Numbered from the stretch's first letter, positions 37,201 through 52,200 are shown. The stretch is DNA of 64,000 bases from Tamarix chinensis (GCA_030549775.1 CM060177.1:53384638-53448637), one strand, 5' to 3'. Program-made: numbers and translations. Notes: a model not told the origin generated them from the letters alone.

Positions 37201-40200
37201 TCATCTCAAGCCTAGCTTCTCATTGGTAATTTCATTTAGTCTACATCAGTTTGTGATGTATCTTTCAGCTCTAAATTTAATCTTTTTTTGTTCTAGGATT
37301 TTCTAATAGCCTATAAATAAGGAAGTCTTTTGTATAGCATTAGAGTAAGAATATAGGAACAAGAGTCTTCTAAATCTAGATCCTAGTGAGTGATATGGCC
37401 TTTAATTCTAGTGGAACGTTGTAAAAAGAGAAATATTGATTGATAATGAGTGAGAAAATAAAAAATGAGTAGTTGGATTTTCTTGAAAGGAAAAAAACAC
37501 AAAGGTAGTGTTCTTGAATATTGAATTGCTCAATTAAATACTAAAAATTCAAGTTTCACCATTCTTGATTTTTTTGATTACTATACTTTGCATAGTTGTA
37601 CACTTGTACTTCTTGTTAGCTTGTTGTGTTTTTCAATTGTTGTCTCTCTTACAGCTAGGACCTACAACACAACCTAGGTTATTGCGCAACACAATTCCAC
37701 AATTTTTTAAGGGATAAGTCAAAGAACAAAGTCAGATATCACAGGTCTACCATTTTAGGTTCTATTTCTAGTAGACATCCTGCATTTTTTGGTGGTTCTA
37801 CTAGGCATCAAACCTACATGTTTAAGGTTATGAAGGATAAGTTTTTTCGTGGGATGCGAAAGAGATGGAATTGTACACCAAGAAAAACAATTTTGCAAAT
37901 TAAGATCAAAGTTCTACTTCAACAAGGATTGCAAGTAACCTTTAATGACACAAAACCGGCAAATGTAGATGCTAGCAAGTAGAAGTATATGAAACTGCGT
38001 GCAACAAATACAATTTCATTGACCCTTTCTCCAAGACTCAAGTACGATGTTTTTGAGGAGACAGGTCCAAAAGAATTGTTGGGAAAGCTAGCAAAGACAT
38101 ATGCATCAAGGACATTAGCAAAAGAACTTGTGAGGAGCAGTATCGCAAGGACTTTGATACAAGAAGAGGTAAAGTCTTCAACAGACAGACCCAGTCTATG
38201 TATATGTGGGCGATGTAAGGAAAAGGGTAAGAAAGTCTACCCTTCATTGTGGCAGGGTGTGTCACATTACGGCGAAGTGTCAAGATTATAAGAAAGGCTT
38301 AAAGGAGTGTGTCCAATATATGATAAACGACGAGGATTAAGTGTTCAAATAATGCAGTGATGGATTCAGGAAAAGATTAGATATTGGATTTGGGAGGTTA
38401 TCAATATTGGAGAGATTAGTTCAAGTCATCGAAGCTTTGAGATGGAAAATCAATGTATTTGGTCAAGGAGGTGGAAGTTAAAGTGGAGAGAATTCGAGAG
38501 ACTGAGATCAAGATTCATGGTGGGAGAATTTGAAATTCAGTTGAGGTAAGTTGTACTTCAAAGCTTTGCAGTAATATTATTGCCTTGGAATGGTTGGACA
38601 GTTTGGATTATGCTATTTACATAGAATTTAGTTAAATGAAGTTCATAAAATGGAGGAACATGATCTGGCTAGGAACGAATACCAACGGAAATCTCTTGAA
38701 GTTTGTGAGGAGCAGCATTGTAGGAACTCTAGATCAAGAGGATGCATAGACTTTAGAGGATGGATCCAATCTATATACATATAGGTGACCAATCTAAGAA
38801 CAAGGATAAAGAAAAATAATAACCTCAATATCAAGGTGGGACACATTAAAATGAAGAGTTCAAACTATAAGAAAGGTTGGAAAGAAAAATACTAAGTCGA
38901 GTCCGATGGTGTTTTTGTAGTGCAGAGATAAATACAAAAAAAGAAGTGTAGCTATTGGATTCAAAATTCTCAACATAGATATTGCCGAAAGTATTGGTTC
39001 AAGTCATGCAACCCTATGATGGGAACGCAGTGTCTTTGGCCAATAGGGAGAAGGTCAAACCAGAGGGAACCGGAGAGATGAGATCAAAACTCAGGATGGG
39101 ATGATTTAAAATTTGGCTAAGGTGAGATACATTTTGTAGCTTGGTGATAGGCCCATAATTAAATGTACCTATATTAGGAGAAACGGAGGAGGAATGTGAG
39201 GCTTGGTGTAGGGTTTGTTTGTTATCGCTAGCTAGGAAGGGTATTTTAGCCTTTATTTCGTAGTATTTTTTTTGTTAGAGTGGGGTGGGGGGAGTCCGTT
39301 AGTGGTTATGACATTTTATTCGGCATGTTCCTTGGGTATCTTTTCTATTCGTGACGAGGACTTAGGGGAGTATTAAATAGAGTTGAGAACTAAGGAGTGA
39401 GAGGAAGAGAAAAAGAAAATAGGAGCCTGTTAGAAGGAGGTGCCAAGGCCTCAAATGCCTGGATGTATCTTCCCATCTCTGAGAATATATGCAATCCCTC
39501 TCTTCATCGCCCTAATTAATTTCTATTTAATTGCTTAATTTTCTATTATCTTTTGGGTACTGCTATGGATTCTATCAGTTGGTCACAATCTTATTTCCGT
39601 CGGAAGGTTTGATGGTATTCATATAGAATCTAATTGGATGAAGGCCACAAAATAGAGGAGCATGATCTTTGCTATGCATGAAGGCCAAAAGGAATCTTTT
39701 TCAAGATTGTGGGGAGTAGCGTCAAAGGACTTTAGCTAGAGGGGTAGGCATATCCTTGTGTGGAGGATGATAAAATGATCATATGGTTAGATCATGGGTG
39801 AAGGAATAAGAGGCTTAAAGGGAGATCCGCTACCATGTGCATAAGTTAAAGCATAGGTTAAGAAAACCTAGAATGATAGACAACAAAATAGTAAAAGGGA
39901 TCTTCGAGTACTACACAGGTTAATAGTGTCCGAGAACAAATCCATGTCAAAAAGGAGCAAAGAATAAAGAACAAGCAAAACAGAGAAAAGATCACGTGTT
40001 GGCCATGTTGACCAACACAAGCTATGTCCAGCTTAGTTTCTCTATAGCAGTTTTGTTTAGTGATTCATGGTGTATCTTTAAGCTCAGATTTTAGGATCTT
40101 TTATTAGCCTATATAAGGGAGTCTTTTGTATAGCATTAAATTAAGAGCATAGGAAAGAGTCATTTATAAATCTAGATCTAGTTCCGGAGCAGCGTTCTAA

Positions 40201-43200
40201 AAGGATAAATCTTAAATGAGAGCAAAGAGTTCTAGATCGATTGAGAAAATCAAGAACACAAATCCTACAAGGCAAAAACACAAGCAAAGTGTTCATAAAT
40301 TTTGTATTGCTTGAGGTTAGTATTAGGAGTTTACGTTTTACAACCTTGTCTCTTAATTATTATACTTTGTATAGCTTTGATTCTTGTTAGCATATTTTTT
40401 ACCATAGGATAGATAAGAGACTTGAGCTATTTTGTTTGACGAGGTCTCATAGGGTGCAAGACAGCATGGAAGAATGTAGGAATAAAGGAAGATATCACAG
40501 TTCCACAAATTTAGGTTCTATTTTTAGCAAATAAGATCCGACGTTTACATAAACAAACTAACCACGGGCATAGTATGTCACATCAGATACCGAGAATTCC
40601 CTAATTCATATCCTTTGAATCTTCTCATGTGGCATTCCCAATGGCCTTTTGGAAAACAATCCCACTACTATCCCTTGAGCTAGTAGAGGTGAGTTTATGG
40701 ACATCATGAAATCCACAAGCCCCACCAAAGACAAATTCATATTAGATGTTCCCTCTCTAATAGTAAAGTGAATCATTAGACAACCTAATGGTGCAATGTT
40801 TCTTTGCTCGGAAGAATTGGAAGGTTGTTTGCTAGATGGATTGGATGATTGATGAAACAACTGAGATGGCTAATAACTAAAACAAAGAGGAGGCGGGGCA
40901 GTGCGGGGTACTCAGCAGGGTTGTTGCCATGCTGCATGGTATATGGCAAGTAATATGTCTAATTTTCAATGAGAACTATGCTTCCTCGTAAAAGTGTTCA
41001 TGGATTGGAAAATTTTTCATCAGATCGGATCACATACCCAAAACTTTCAATTAGATCAATAATAAGAAATATTGCATAAAAAATTATTCAATCAATAAAA
41101 TAGCAAACCAATCCAATTCGAGTGATTTAATCTAAGCAGCAAATTAAAATGATAATACCACATGATTTTTTTTAATCCAAATCTCTATTAATAGTTAAAT
41201 CATCGACAAAAATGGAAATTAAGAAATATAAAAGTTTCCAACAATGAATAAAATAGTTATATATATAACAAATATAATGAAAAATACACAATTTTTAAAA
41301 TATATACACACACACACACAATCTATCAAATTGGATGTTATTTGTATTTGTCGTATGGGATATCCGATTTGTTTGAATTTTTGTCAACCAGATTGGCCTG
41401 AAAAAAAAAAATATCAGATCACTACTTTGTCGTGGCTTAGTGAAGAATGTTATTTTGCAACTGCAGGGCTGCATACATGAGCTAAAGCACACAAGTATAG
41501 AAGAGTCTTATATCATTTGGATAGATTTCTCTATGCAGTACATAATCGCCAGAATGGCATTTGATGAAATTACTATTAATTACCTAAAAAAATGGATTAT
41601 AAAGTATAGCCTTGAATTTCTCTCAGAAATAATCAATCGCATATCTGATGAAGCAATAAGCTAAGAATAATCTAGCTACCAGACCAAGCAATATAGGTTT
41701 CACTTCTTTCCCTAGTACCTTTTTTCCCTTGTTAAGTGAATTTGATGTAATGTTGACTCCAATATACTTGTAGATGATTTCATGTTTTCCAATCACAAGG
41801 CCAACCGGGAGTAGGGAGAGGATTGTGCTGTAATGTTGACTTCAAGTAGATGAATGCTAAGGGTTCATTCATTTTTGACACTTGCAAATTGGGCTTTATT
41901 AATCCTTCATAAAATTGGATACTTCACATTTTTCTTTGTCCATTCGTTATGTGCAACTATCTCCTGTAGCTCATCTACAAACTAGTGAGTAGGGATTAAG
42001 TCACATTGACTAGGCTGGACATACAAGAAACAAAAGACAAACAAGAACATCAGTACTCACTTTGCACTCCCCTTATTTGAGTCATCAACAACCCGTAGTG
42101 GGCGTTTCCTTTGTGGCCTGCTTTCAATCTGGAATCATATGCAAAGAGCACTATAAGAAGATTCTTTAATCTTAAAAAGATACAAGAACAATATAAGTTC
42201 TCTTCACCTACCTTCGTTAAATTGATTTCCCTCAGGGCAAAGACAGCCAAGGCTTTGAAAAGCATTCCAGGGCCTTCTTCTAAGCTAAAGACAATACTAG
42301 TCTGAGGGGAGGGGGGCGGAAAAAAAAAACTATGATACATGAGAAGAATGAAGGTGAGATTTAAGCAAAGATATAAGAAATCATCAGTTCAGACCTTGTA
42401 AGGTCGGTCAGCTCCCGGAATGATAGGCTCTCTTGCAAGAATCATAAAACGTGTGACATTGTCAGTATCATCCTGTACATTTGCATAGCAGAACCAACTA
42501 AAATCATATTACTAGTGTGGTTTATGGCAAGTAAATAATTATCGTCAAATAAAGATGATCAACAAAATCTAATGACTGCAAATACTTGGGAAGCAATATA
42601 ACTATATCAGAAAATCATAAATATCTGATAGAACAGCTAAGAAAATGAGATTCCATAATTTACTAATGTCAAAGCCCATGCATTTTAAGAATAGATTGAA
42701 GCATAAGAGTCTAAACAATTAATTAACAAGAAAAATGATAATATTTTATAATTTTGCATATTTAAATTGATATGCTCAAATAAACAATGAAACAAATCTT
42801 ACAATCTGCAAGAATCACATCAATATCAAAAGAGAGCATGAAATTATCATTAAAAATTACTGAAATAAATATCTCTTGTAATAGATCCGCTTTAGTTTGA
42901 GAACAATAATAATTATAGGTTTTTTATTGGGTATTGAAAGATCACAATATAGCCAACACAGATAATTATAGTTTTTTTTTTTGGTTCGACAGGAAGAATA
43001 TATTGTCATTATTAAATATTAGTAAACTAGCACACCTAGAAGGATATTCCTTCAACTAAATATCCAGATCCACTATCTTTCTAGCATTCTAGCAAGTAGA
43101 TGAACTTTGGTCTTGAAAATATAGCAACAAAGGAGGATATGATAAAGAAAACAAATATAAACGAACATATAATATGAGTAACTATTTATAAAGTTCTATA

Positions 43201-46200
43201 ATCGCAATATATATATATATATAGAAATGAAAATAATATTGTACATATGAATATAGACATGAGAATTAAAAGACTAAAAGTATAGAGATATACAATATCA
43301 TAAGATAATATATGTATAAAATATTATTACATGTCTAAATTAAAAAAAAAGTATCATGGGTGAATGTATTTGATATGACAAAATACTAGCACATACCTTC
43401 ATTAACATATTGATGGCGCAAAACAAAGCATATAGAAACAATGATAATTTCTTTCACCACCCAAAAGACATAAATTAATTACCATCTATACTAACCCTAA
43501 GGCATTTTATGATATAAATAGTGCATTTATGAATATTAACATCACAATTTCATCTCAATAGCTCAAACTCTTCAAAATAGCTAAATCATCATGTGGTCCT
43601 TATTGATGTAAGAATTACAATCTCTTCAAACAGATAACAAACTCATAATAATATATTGATTAATCATTTGAATTTGCACAATTAGATAATACTTAGATTA
43701 ATTTATGAGAAGCTAAATTCCTCCTCCTTAATGGGTCACAATAATACATCAATTTTTGAAAAGCTACGTTCAACATAATGATCACATTATTCCCAAATAT
43801 TAAGGGCTCAAAAAAGAATTACATTAACATGTCATTCTAATTTGCACCATTATCATAACAATAATTACATTAGTTTTTCATCAACAGATTTTCACTTCCC
43901 AAAGATAACAGGAATTGTACTAATTATACTGAAGTTTAAAAGAATAAACTCCTCATAATGACTACATTCATTTGTCACTCAAATTTTCACCATAACCATA
44001 AAACTTACCTTAAATTATAACACGCTATCATCTAATAAAAAGAAAACTTATTTTTAAAAACTGTAAATTACGACAAATAATATTTTCTACTACTGTTTTT
44101 ATAAAGTTAAGATAGAAGAAAATGAGAAACATCCTCCTATCAAGGCCCCAAGAAAAGACCTTGCGTAACTAATGCCTACACGATGGGACATGTCATTCTA
44201 ATTTGCACCATTATCATAACAATAATTACATTAGTTTTTCATCAACAGATTTTCACTTCCCAAAGATAACAGGAGTTGTACTAATTATACTGAAGTTTAA
44301 AAGAATAAACTCCTCATAATGACTACATTCATTTGTCACTCAAATTTTCACCATAACCATAAAACTTACCTTAAATTATAACACGCTATCATCTAATAAA
44401 AAGAAAACTTATTTTAAAAACTGTAAATTACGACAAATAATATTTTCTACTACTGTTTTTATAAAGTTAAGATAGAAGAAAATGAGAAACATCCTCCTAT
44501 CAAGGCCCCAAGAAAAGACCTTGCGTAACTAATGCCTACACGATGGGACATGTCATTCTAATTTGCACCATTATCATAACAATAATTACATTAGTTTTTC
44601 ATCAACAGATTTTCACTTCCCAAAGATAACAGGAGTTGTACTAATTATACTGAAGTTTAAAAGAATAAACTCCTCATAATGACTACATTCATTTGTCACT
44701 CAAATTTTCACCATAACCATAAAACTTACCTTAAATTATAACACGCTATCATCTAATAAAAAGAAAACTTATTTTTAAAAACTGTAAATTACGACAAATA
44801 ATATTTTCTACTACTGTTTTTATAAAGTTAAGATAGAAGAAAATGAGAAACATCCTCCTATCAAGGCCCCAAGAAAAGACCTTGCGTAACTAATGCCTAC
44901 ACGATGGGACAGTGCATGCTGCAGATTGACACCCATTACAGGAAAAATCAAATGTCACAATTAAATGATAGGCCCATTGTCGGATACGATTATGTGAGGA
45001 AGGGAAAAGGGTGATGGAAGGCATACAGCATGTTGTACTGGATGGATTTGGGCCGCTACCACCCAGCTGGGTTGAGTCCAATTAGGTAAGATATTAGGAG
45101 TCAGAAGGTACTGTTTGGAGTCATTCTCTTTTCTGTTATGATATAGTGGGAGTCAGCAAATTCCCTTAGGGAGTCACTATGTTGATTCGTTTCTACTGTT
45201 TTCACCATTTATACACTTACTCTCTACTTCCTCTCAATAATCGATCTTACTTTACTGTAAATCCACTTGAAGTTGCAGGGTCTTAACATTTTGGTATCAA
45301 AGCCATCAATCAAGGGCTACGGCACCAAAAAGGACTGTTGACTTGGAGGAAAGATTGGTTGTAATCCAAGAGGAATGGCAAAAGGAGTTGGACGAGGTGA
45401 GAGAGGACACAAAGCATATGCTGCCAGTAGAAGGGAAGCCAAAAACCATGGAGAATGCTATCAATGAAATACAATGAAGGTTGGACCAACTAATGGGGAA
45501 GGAGACAGGTAGCCCCACCACAAGAGGGATGGAACAAGAAGCACCAACTAGAGAGAGTCACCCATTGATGAGGGAAGTGACAATCACATGCTGGAGAATC
45601 AAGTGGAGCAACAGCCGGAGTTGTCAATATTCAGCGGAAGTGATCTAGTTTTTCGAGCAAAAAGGTATTTCCTCCTAAATCCAATGGTTTAATGGGATGG
45701 AGATAGTGGCCGTTATGAGGAAGGCAAGGCCCTTGCCTGGTTCCAAAATGCAAGGGATAAAAATTCCTTCCCCAACTAGCACAAATTTAAGTTGGCTATC
45801 TTGATTTTGAGTGAAGCATGAAGAGTCCCTTTATAAAAATTTCTTCTCAATCAAACAAATGGGGACGGTGAAAGAATGTTTGGAGGAATTCAAACTTTTA
45901 GCAGCAACATTATTGGAGAGGTCACCAGAGGAGGTTCTAGAGAGCACCACCTTGAATGGCTTGAAGTCGGCGGTGCAAGCTAAGGTGCAGATGATAGGCC
46001 TGCTGAGCTAAGCAAAATAAGGGAAGTGGCCCAAATGGTGGAGAATAAGAATCAAATACTCCAAATGAAATGGGTTGGGTTAGGTGGATTCGGGTATAGA
46101 TAGATCAGACAAGTAGTAAAAGTTCCAGCCACTCTTCGACAACCATGAGCAACTCGTCGCCCAAATAATTCACAAAGCTACTAGGTCCCACCCCATGAGA

Positions 46201-49200
46201 GACACCGAGAAGGCGGCAACCACCAGAGTACTAGCGGCTAATTGACACTAAACTCCAACACTAGCAGGCAAGAGGGCTTTGCTATAGTTGTGATAAAAAA
46301 TTTCTCCCCAACCCATGTTTGTAAGAAACAAACGCTACAAGTTCTACTTTTGATGAGTTATGAGGGGTGGAGGAAGGAGTACGGAAGGTCGGGATGGACT
46401 AGAGGAAAACAAGGTTGTGGACAGGTTGGTGTAGCTAGTGATGAACTCGATGGTGGGTTTTACGTCTCCTAGGACTATGAAATTGAGATGCAGTGCAAAG
46501 GGGGGAACCAGTGGTGGTGCTGATTGATTGTGGGGCAACTAACAATTTTGTGGCCATCAACTTGGTTACCAAACTTGAACTTCTAGTAACATGTAATGCA
46601 GCATATGGGTTCTTATGGGCATGGGTAACGCATTTGCAAAGGGCTTTAACTGAGCTTACAACATCTCATAAATGTGGAGAATTTCTTATTTTGGAGTTGG
46701 GTAGAGGGGATTTGATAATAGGAATGCAATGGCAAGAAAAGATTGGGCTTATGCAGGTAAATTGAAGGACGTTATCTATGAAATTTATGATGGGTATGGC
46801 CCAATGACTTTAAGGGGGGACCAAAACTATATCATGAGCAGGTTTCTTTGAAGTTAATGGCGCGCATCAATGCTTGAGAGGGCCAGGGCATACTACTCAA
46901 AGGTTACCCGATTAAATGAGTTACATGCTGGAAACCAGAACTCTATATGGTAGAGGGAGACACTAATAGAAGTTCAAGAAGCACTCTAGAGATTTTCTTG
47001 TTTATTCCACAATCCTCCATGGTGCTAGTGCTACCACCCCAACAATCCTTAGACCACAGTATAACCTTACAACCTAGAGCTCTACCATTCAATGTGAGAC
47101 CTATAGGTATCCCTAGGTTCATAAGGTGGAGATAGAAAGACTCATAAGAGATATGCTAACAATAGAGGTGATTCAACCCTTTTTCTAGCCCAATGTTTAA
47201 AAAGAAAGAAGGTAGAGACTTTGCGTGGTTTACAGGGCTCTTAATAAGGTCACTGTGCCTGAAGAGTTTTTGATTCTAGTAATAGATGAATTGTTGGATG
47301 AACAAAAGGGCACGGTTATGTTTTCAAAAATTGGATTTACGATTAGGATAGCACCAAATCAAATTTCGGCCAAAGGATGTACACAAGACCGCTTTTCGTA
47401 CACATGAGGGGCACTACAAATTCTTGGTGCCTTACAGGTTGACCAACGCTCTAGCCACTTATTAGGCACTTATGAATGAGGTATTCAAACTATATCTATG
47501 TAAATTTGTGTTAGTATTCTTTGACAATATATTAGTGTATATAGCCCATCCATGAAAGAGGATGCGAAAAACCTTATATGTGAAGAAATACTTATTCGGA
47601 CAGCCAAAATTGGAGTATCTAGGGTATATTAAGTCTACTACAGGGGTGCTTGCAAACCCAAAAAAGATAAGATGTATGGAGGAGTGGCTAGTACCTAAGA
47701 ATTTACCATAGATTTGTGCAGCACTATGGTCATATATCTGCCCCGTTAACAGCAAAATTGAAGAAAGATTGTTTTGGATGGAATAAGACGACCCAAGATG
47801 CCTTTGATCAGCTCAAGAACACAATGCTTATAGTTCTAGTGTTGGCCTTACCAAATATCAAAGCTACTTTTGTGATTGAAATCTACGCCTCAAGTATAGG
47901 GATTGGTGAAGTGCTAATGCAAAACCAACAACCGATTGCTTTTATCAACCAAGCCTTAGGCTAATGCACACGTCTGAAGTCTGTATATGAATGAGAACTA
48001 ATGGTTGTGGTGCTAACAGTCCAACGTTGGTGTCACTACTTGTTGAGGCAGCGGTTCACTATAATAAATGGTCAAAAATGTTTGAAATACTTGATAGAAC
48101 AGTGTACTCTTCCTGAAGAACATAATAAATGGGTCACTAAGTTGTGAAGCTATAACTTTTCCATCGAATACAAACCTGGGAGTGAGAATCGAGCAGCAGA
48201 TGCACTATATAGTTTAGGGGAAGCTGCAACCTTGTCCATACTCACAGCTGCTTGGTTAACAATTTGGAGCACCCTTCAATCCAAAGTAGACATTGATTTG
48301 GATCTAAGTCTTATTACGAACCAATTGCAATAGGGGAGATCTGGAATTACAGCTTGCATAAGGGCAATTACCTAGTGATACCTTCCCAATCCACCTTGAA
48401 GCCACACGGTTGGTTGAGTTCCAAGGAGCGGCAATGGGGGAACATTCCCGGGTGCTACAACCATATCAGCACTTAACGAGAGAGGTTTATTGGGTGGGCA
48501 TGAAGAGGGATGTCATGAACTATGTGGCAGAGTGTGCAACCTGCCAGCAGAACAAGCATTCCACCTTGCGCCTAGCTAGGCTATTGCAACCTTTGCCAAT
48601 TCCTCAGCATGTTTGGGAGGACATTTTCCTAGATTTTATTAAGGGGTTGCCACTATCAGAAGGATAAAATTGTGTGTTAGTGGTGGTAGATCGCTTGACA
48701 AGGTATGCCCATTTTATTCCCCTAAAACATCCATTCACAGCTACGGTGGTTATTGTTGTCTTTGTGAAGGAAATTATGCGCTTGTAGGGAATACCTAGCA
48801 CCATTGTATCTAATTGTGACAAGTTATTTGTGAGCAATTTTCGGAGGGAACTTTTTAAACTTTAGGGTACAATCATCAAATTCAATTCCATGTACAATCC
48901 TCTAATTTAGTTCTGTGTACCACCCCCAAATAGGCAGGCAAATGGAGGTGGTTAACCAAAGCCTTGAAACATATCTCCGCTATTTCATTTGTGACAAACC
49001 CAAACAGTAGGTAAAATGGATTCCATGGGCAAAGTATTGATTTAATACTTCCTACCATTCTGCCACTTATACAACACCTTCTACTACAGTTTATGGAAGA
49101 GCTCTACCACCACAATTGTGCCATAGTTAGGGTGGTACCCACTTGGCAGCATTAGAACAAGATTTAAAGCTCTGAGATGCTACCCTAGAAGAATTAAAAC

Positions 49201-52200
49201 AACATCTTCCACGCATACAATGAAATGTCGGCACCGCAATTGCGTATCGGCCGCCATTTCGCAGTTTTCAGGTCAAGCTGCGACGCGAAATTTTGGATAT
49301 CGTCCGATATTGGCCAATATTTGTCGTGTAAAAGAATTAAAAAATTATACCACGACAACCGCGACATATAAAATATCATTCGCGACATCCCGATACCGCA
49401 ACTCCGCGACCGCAATCACAACCATAACCACAGTTTTATTGTATGCTTCCACGTGCCCCGGGCAAGATGAAGGCACAGGCTAATAGAAGGAGAAGGAAAA
49501 TCAAATTGGAGGGTAGCTATGTTTATGTGTAGCTCAAGCCCTATCATCACAAGTCTTTAGCTCGATGCTTGAAAGAAAAATAGTCCTCATAGTTTTTTGG
49601 CCATATTAGGTTGTGGACAGAATTGGTTCAGTGGCATATTGTCTGCAACTTCCTAACTCTATGGCTATACATCCAATCTTTGATGTCTTCAAGCTCAAGC
49701 TAGTTGTAGGAGCAAGTTAGCATGGGCAACCACTCACACCGGTATTGACAGCAAATTTGGAATGGAAGGTGGAACTGGAGGCCTCGTTGGATCTCAAGTG
49801 TATTGGAGATCCTAATCAAGTGGAAGGCATTGCTCAAATTTAAAGCTTCTAAGGAGGACTTTGCGCTAATCAATGAGAAATTTCCTGCATTCTAACTTGA
49901 GGAAACGGTGAAAGACTGAGAGGGTGTAATGATAGGCCCATAGTCAGATACACTTATGTGACTGAGGAAGGAAAAAGGGTGATGGAAGGCTTACGGCATC
50001 CTGTACTAGATGGGTTTGGGTTGCTACAACCCGGTCGGGTTGCGTCTGAATAGGCTAAATCTACTAGTAAGATATTAAGCATCAGTACTACTTGGAGTCA
50101 TTCTCTTTTTCATTATAATATAGTAGGAGCTGGCAAATTCCGTTAGGGACTCAAGGGTGCACAATCACAGTTCGTGATTTACCCCAAACATCTTGCGAAT
50201 GAGCTATGCAAATATGGGTGCTCCCTTGTTGCCTAATGGTTACTAATGTCAATATTATGCCTGTCTTAGGTAAGACTCGGTGTCCCTCCTATATATCTCT
50301 TTGTGTTATTATTGCGGGATGTTGTGCATATTCGGCATGATACTCAATAACATTAGATGTCGGATGCTAGTCTTACCCAGAGTGTTGAGGCCAGAACCTC
50401 TGAGCATGTGACAAGTGATATTAGAGCAACTCATTATCCATGTCAGTCAACAAGCATTTCACTGTGTTGTTGGGTGTAGCCCGAGAGCCTACAGGTATCC
50501 TACTAGTTTGAGGCACACTAAGGGACGACCAACTTCGTAGGAGTGAAGCTAAGGAGTCCACATAGGTCCATTGACAAGGAATGTTGGTGGATGTAGTTTG
50601 GTGTCGAATCTAGACCATTAAAATGAGTTGTTGGATGCCGCGTGATGAATCGATCTCCGACACGCATAGTCAAATCGCTGCGAGGAAGTCGGATATGCCG
50701 CAACAAATTATATTAGGTGTGAGATGTTGGTTGGAAATGGGGCCAACATATGGTGTTTGCATAGTATTTTTCTAACATTGGGCGGGTGTTAAAAGGATTG
50801 TCGGGGAAAATGCCTAAGATACAGGGAAGCAATGTTAGGATCCCTTTGTGGTGCAAATGAGAGCATTTGCAATTTTGGGTGGAGGAAATTGTCAAGGTCC
50901 ATGATTTGCCCCAAGTATCATGCAAATGAGCCATGTGTATATGGGTATTCCCTTATTGCCTGATGGATGCTAATGTCAATATTATGGATTTCCCTCTTAT
51001 ATATCTCTTTATGCTATTAATATGGGATGTTAGCATGTTGCACATATTTGGCATGGTTTTCAATAACATTGGAATTCAGATGTTGGATGCTATTCTCACC
51101 CAGGGCATCGGGGCTGAAACTTGTGAGCATGTGACGGTATGCTATATTAAAAAGGAAAGGGTAGAGAGGAAATGGCCAAGTGAGAACTCAAAAATGGAGG
51201 GGAGAGGCCAGGAGCTCAAATGCCTAGTTGATTTGTCCCTATTGTTTCCATCAATAATACATTTACTCTCTACTTTTTCTCAATAATCAAACTCATCAAT
51301 AATACATTTACTCTCTACTTTTTCTCAATAATCAAACTGTGAATCCACTTGAAGTTGATGGGTCTTAATAGTAAAGCAGAGTAATAGAAGAAACAAAGAA
51401 CCATCCAATCAATGAACATCCTCATATCAAGGCCATAAGACAGGACTTTGTGTAACTTTTTGTGACTAATACCTACATGAAGGGACAGTGCATGATGTAG
51501 ATTGACTCCATTATAGGAAAGAAATATCAAATGTCAAGGTAAAGCAGAGTAAACCTTGGCTACTAGCAATTCAAACCATACAATTAGTCTACTTAGTGTC
51601 ATTTATCTGATCATTTACTATAAACACTAACATTGAGCTCCTATAAATTTATTTATTTATTTATTTACTTTTGTTGGTAGTGTGGCCACATTTTGTTTCT
51701 CTACCTTACTTTTACCTAATATTTGTTATTGTTTTTCAACTTTTTAAAAAATGTTATCTTTGTGCTTCTAATGGAAACAACGACCTTGGCAGTCCCAACT
51801 AGCTAGGGGTTAGGTGGCATATATTTGGGTCTCCACAGACCCCACCACTAGGTGTTGGTGAGATAAATATTGGTTGTTGTAGTCATTCTAGAAATACTAA
51901 ATTGGATACAGTAATAAACCAAACAAAGGCCAACCTGTATCCTTTCTTCAAGAACATCAAGGCCATACATAGCTGCAGCTCGAGTACTTGCAACTGCTCC
52001 AGTGCCTCTATCACCACTTGTGGACACAATCTGTCTCAATAATACAAAAATAAATAGACATCTCACATAAATCAAATGGAAGGAAAGTTTCTTGTGAATA
52101 TCTGTTCACCTGTGCAGCACCAGCAGTGTCATCTGCACTAATTCTTACAAGCCCTAATTTGGTTAGGGTTCTTTCACATTGATCAAGTGCCTGCAAATTA

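Larger units (their letters stand above)
37074..40530 (+). mobile_element. Decayed copia-like element C2 in ADT intron 9
   Basis: Two similar blocks, about 37074-37777 and 39905-40530, share TAGCCTATA(A)ATA(A)GG..GTCTTTTGTATAGCATTA and ATATCACAG..TTAGGTTCTATTT segments. They are read as LTRs; their exact ends are uncertain. The interior encodes only a gag-like fragment (37989-38320) with a degenerate zinc knuckle, on the strand opposite to ADT. No protease, integrase or RT was seen, so it is non-autonomous or heavily deleted. A 433 base solo LTR is nested in it. Confidence 0.65.

Noticed and set aside
42050..42340. Stand-alone ACT-domain gene
   Set aside because: It is exon 8 of the dehydratase read into flanking introns. 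Phase and donor/acceptor sites link it to exons 7 and 9.
43828..44908. CRISPR-like or satellite array
   Set aside because: Only three units of 360 bases with no spacers, in a plant intron. A plain tandem triplication.
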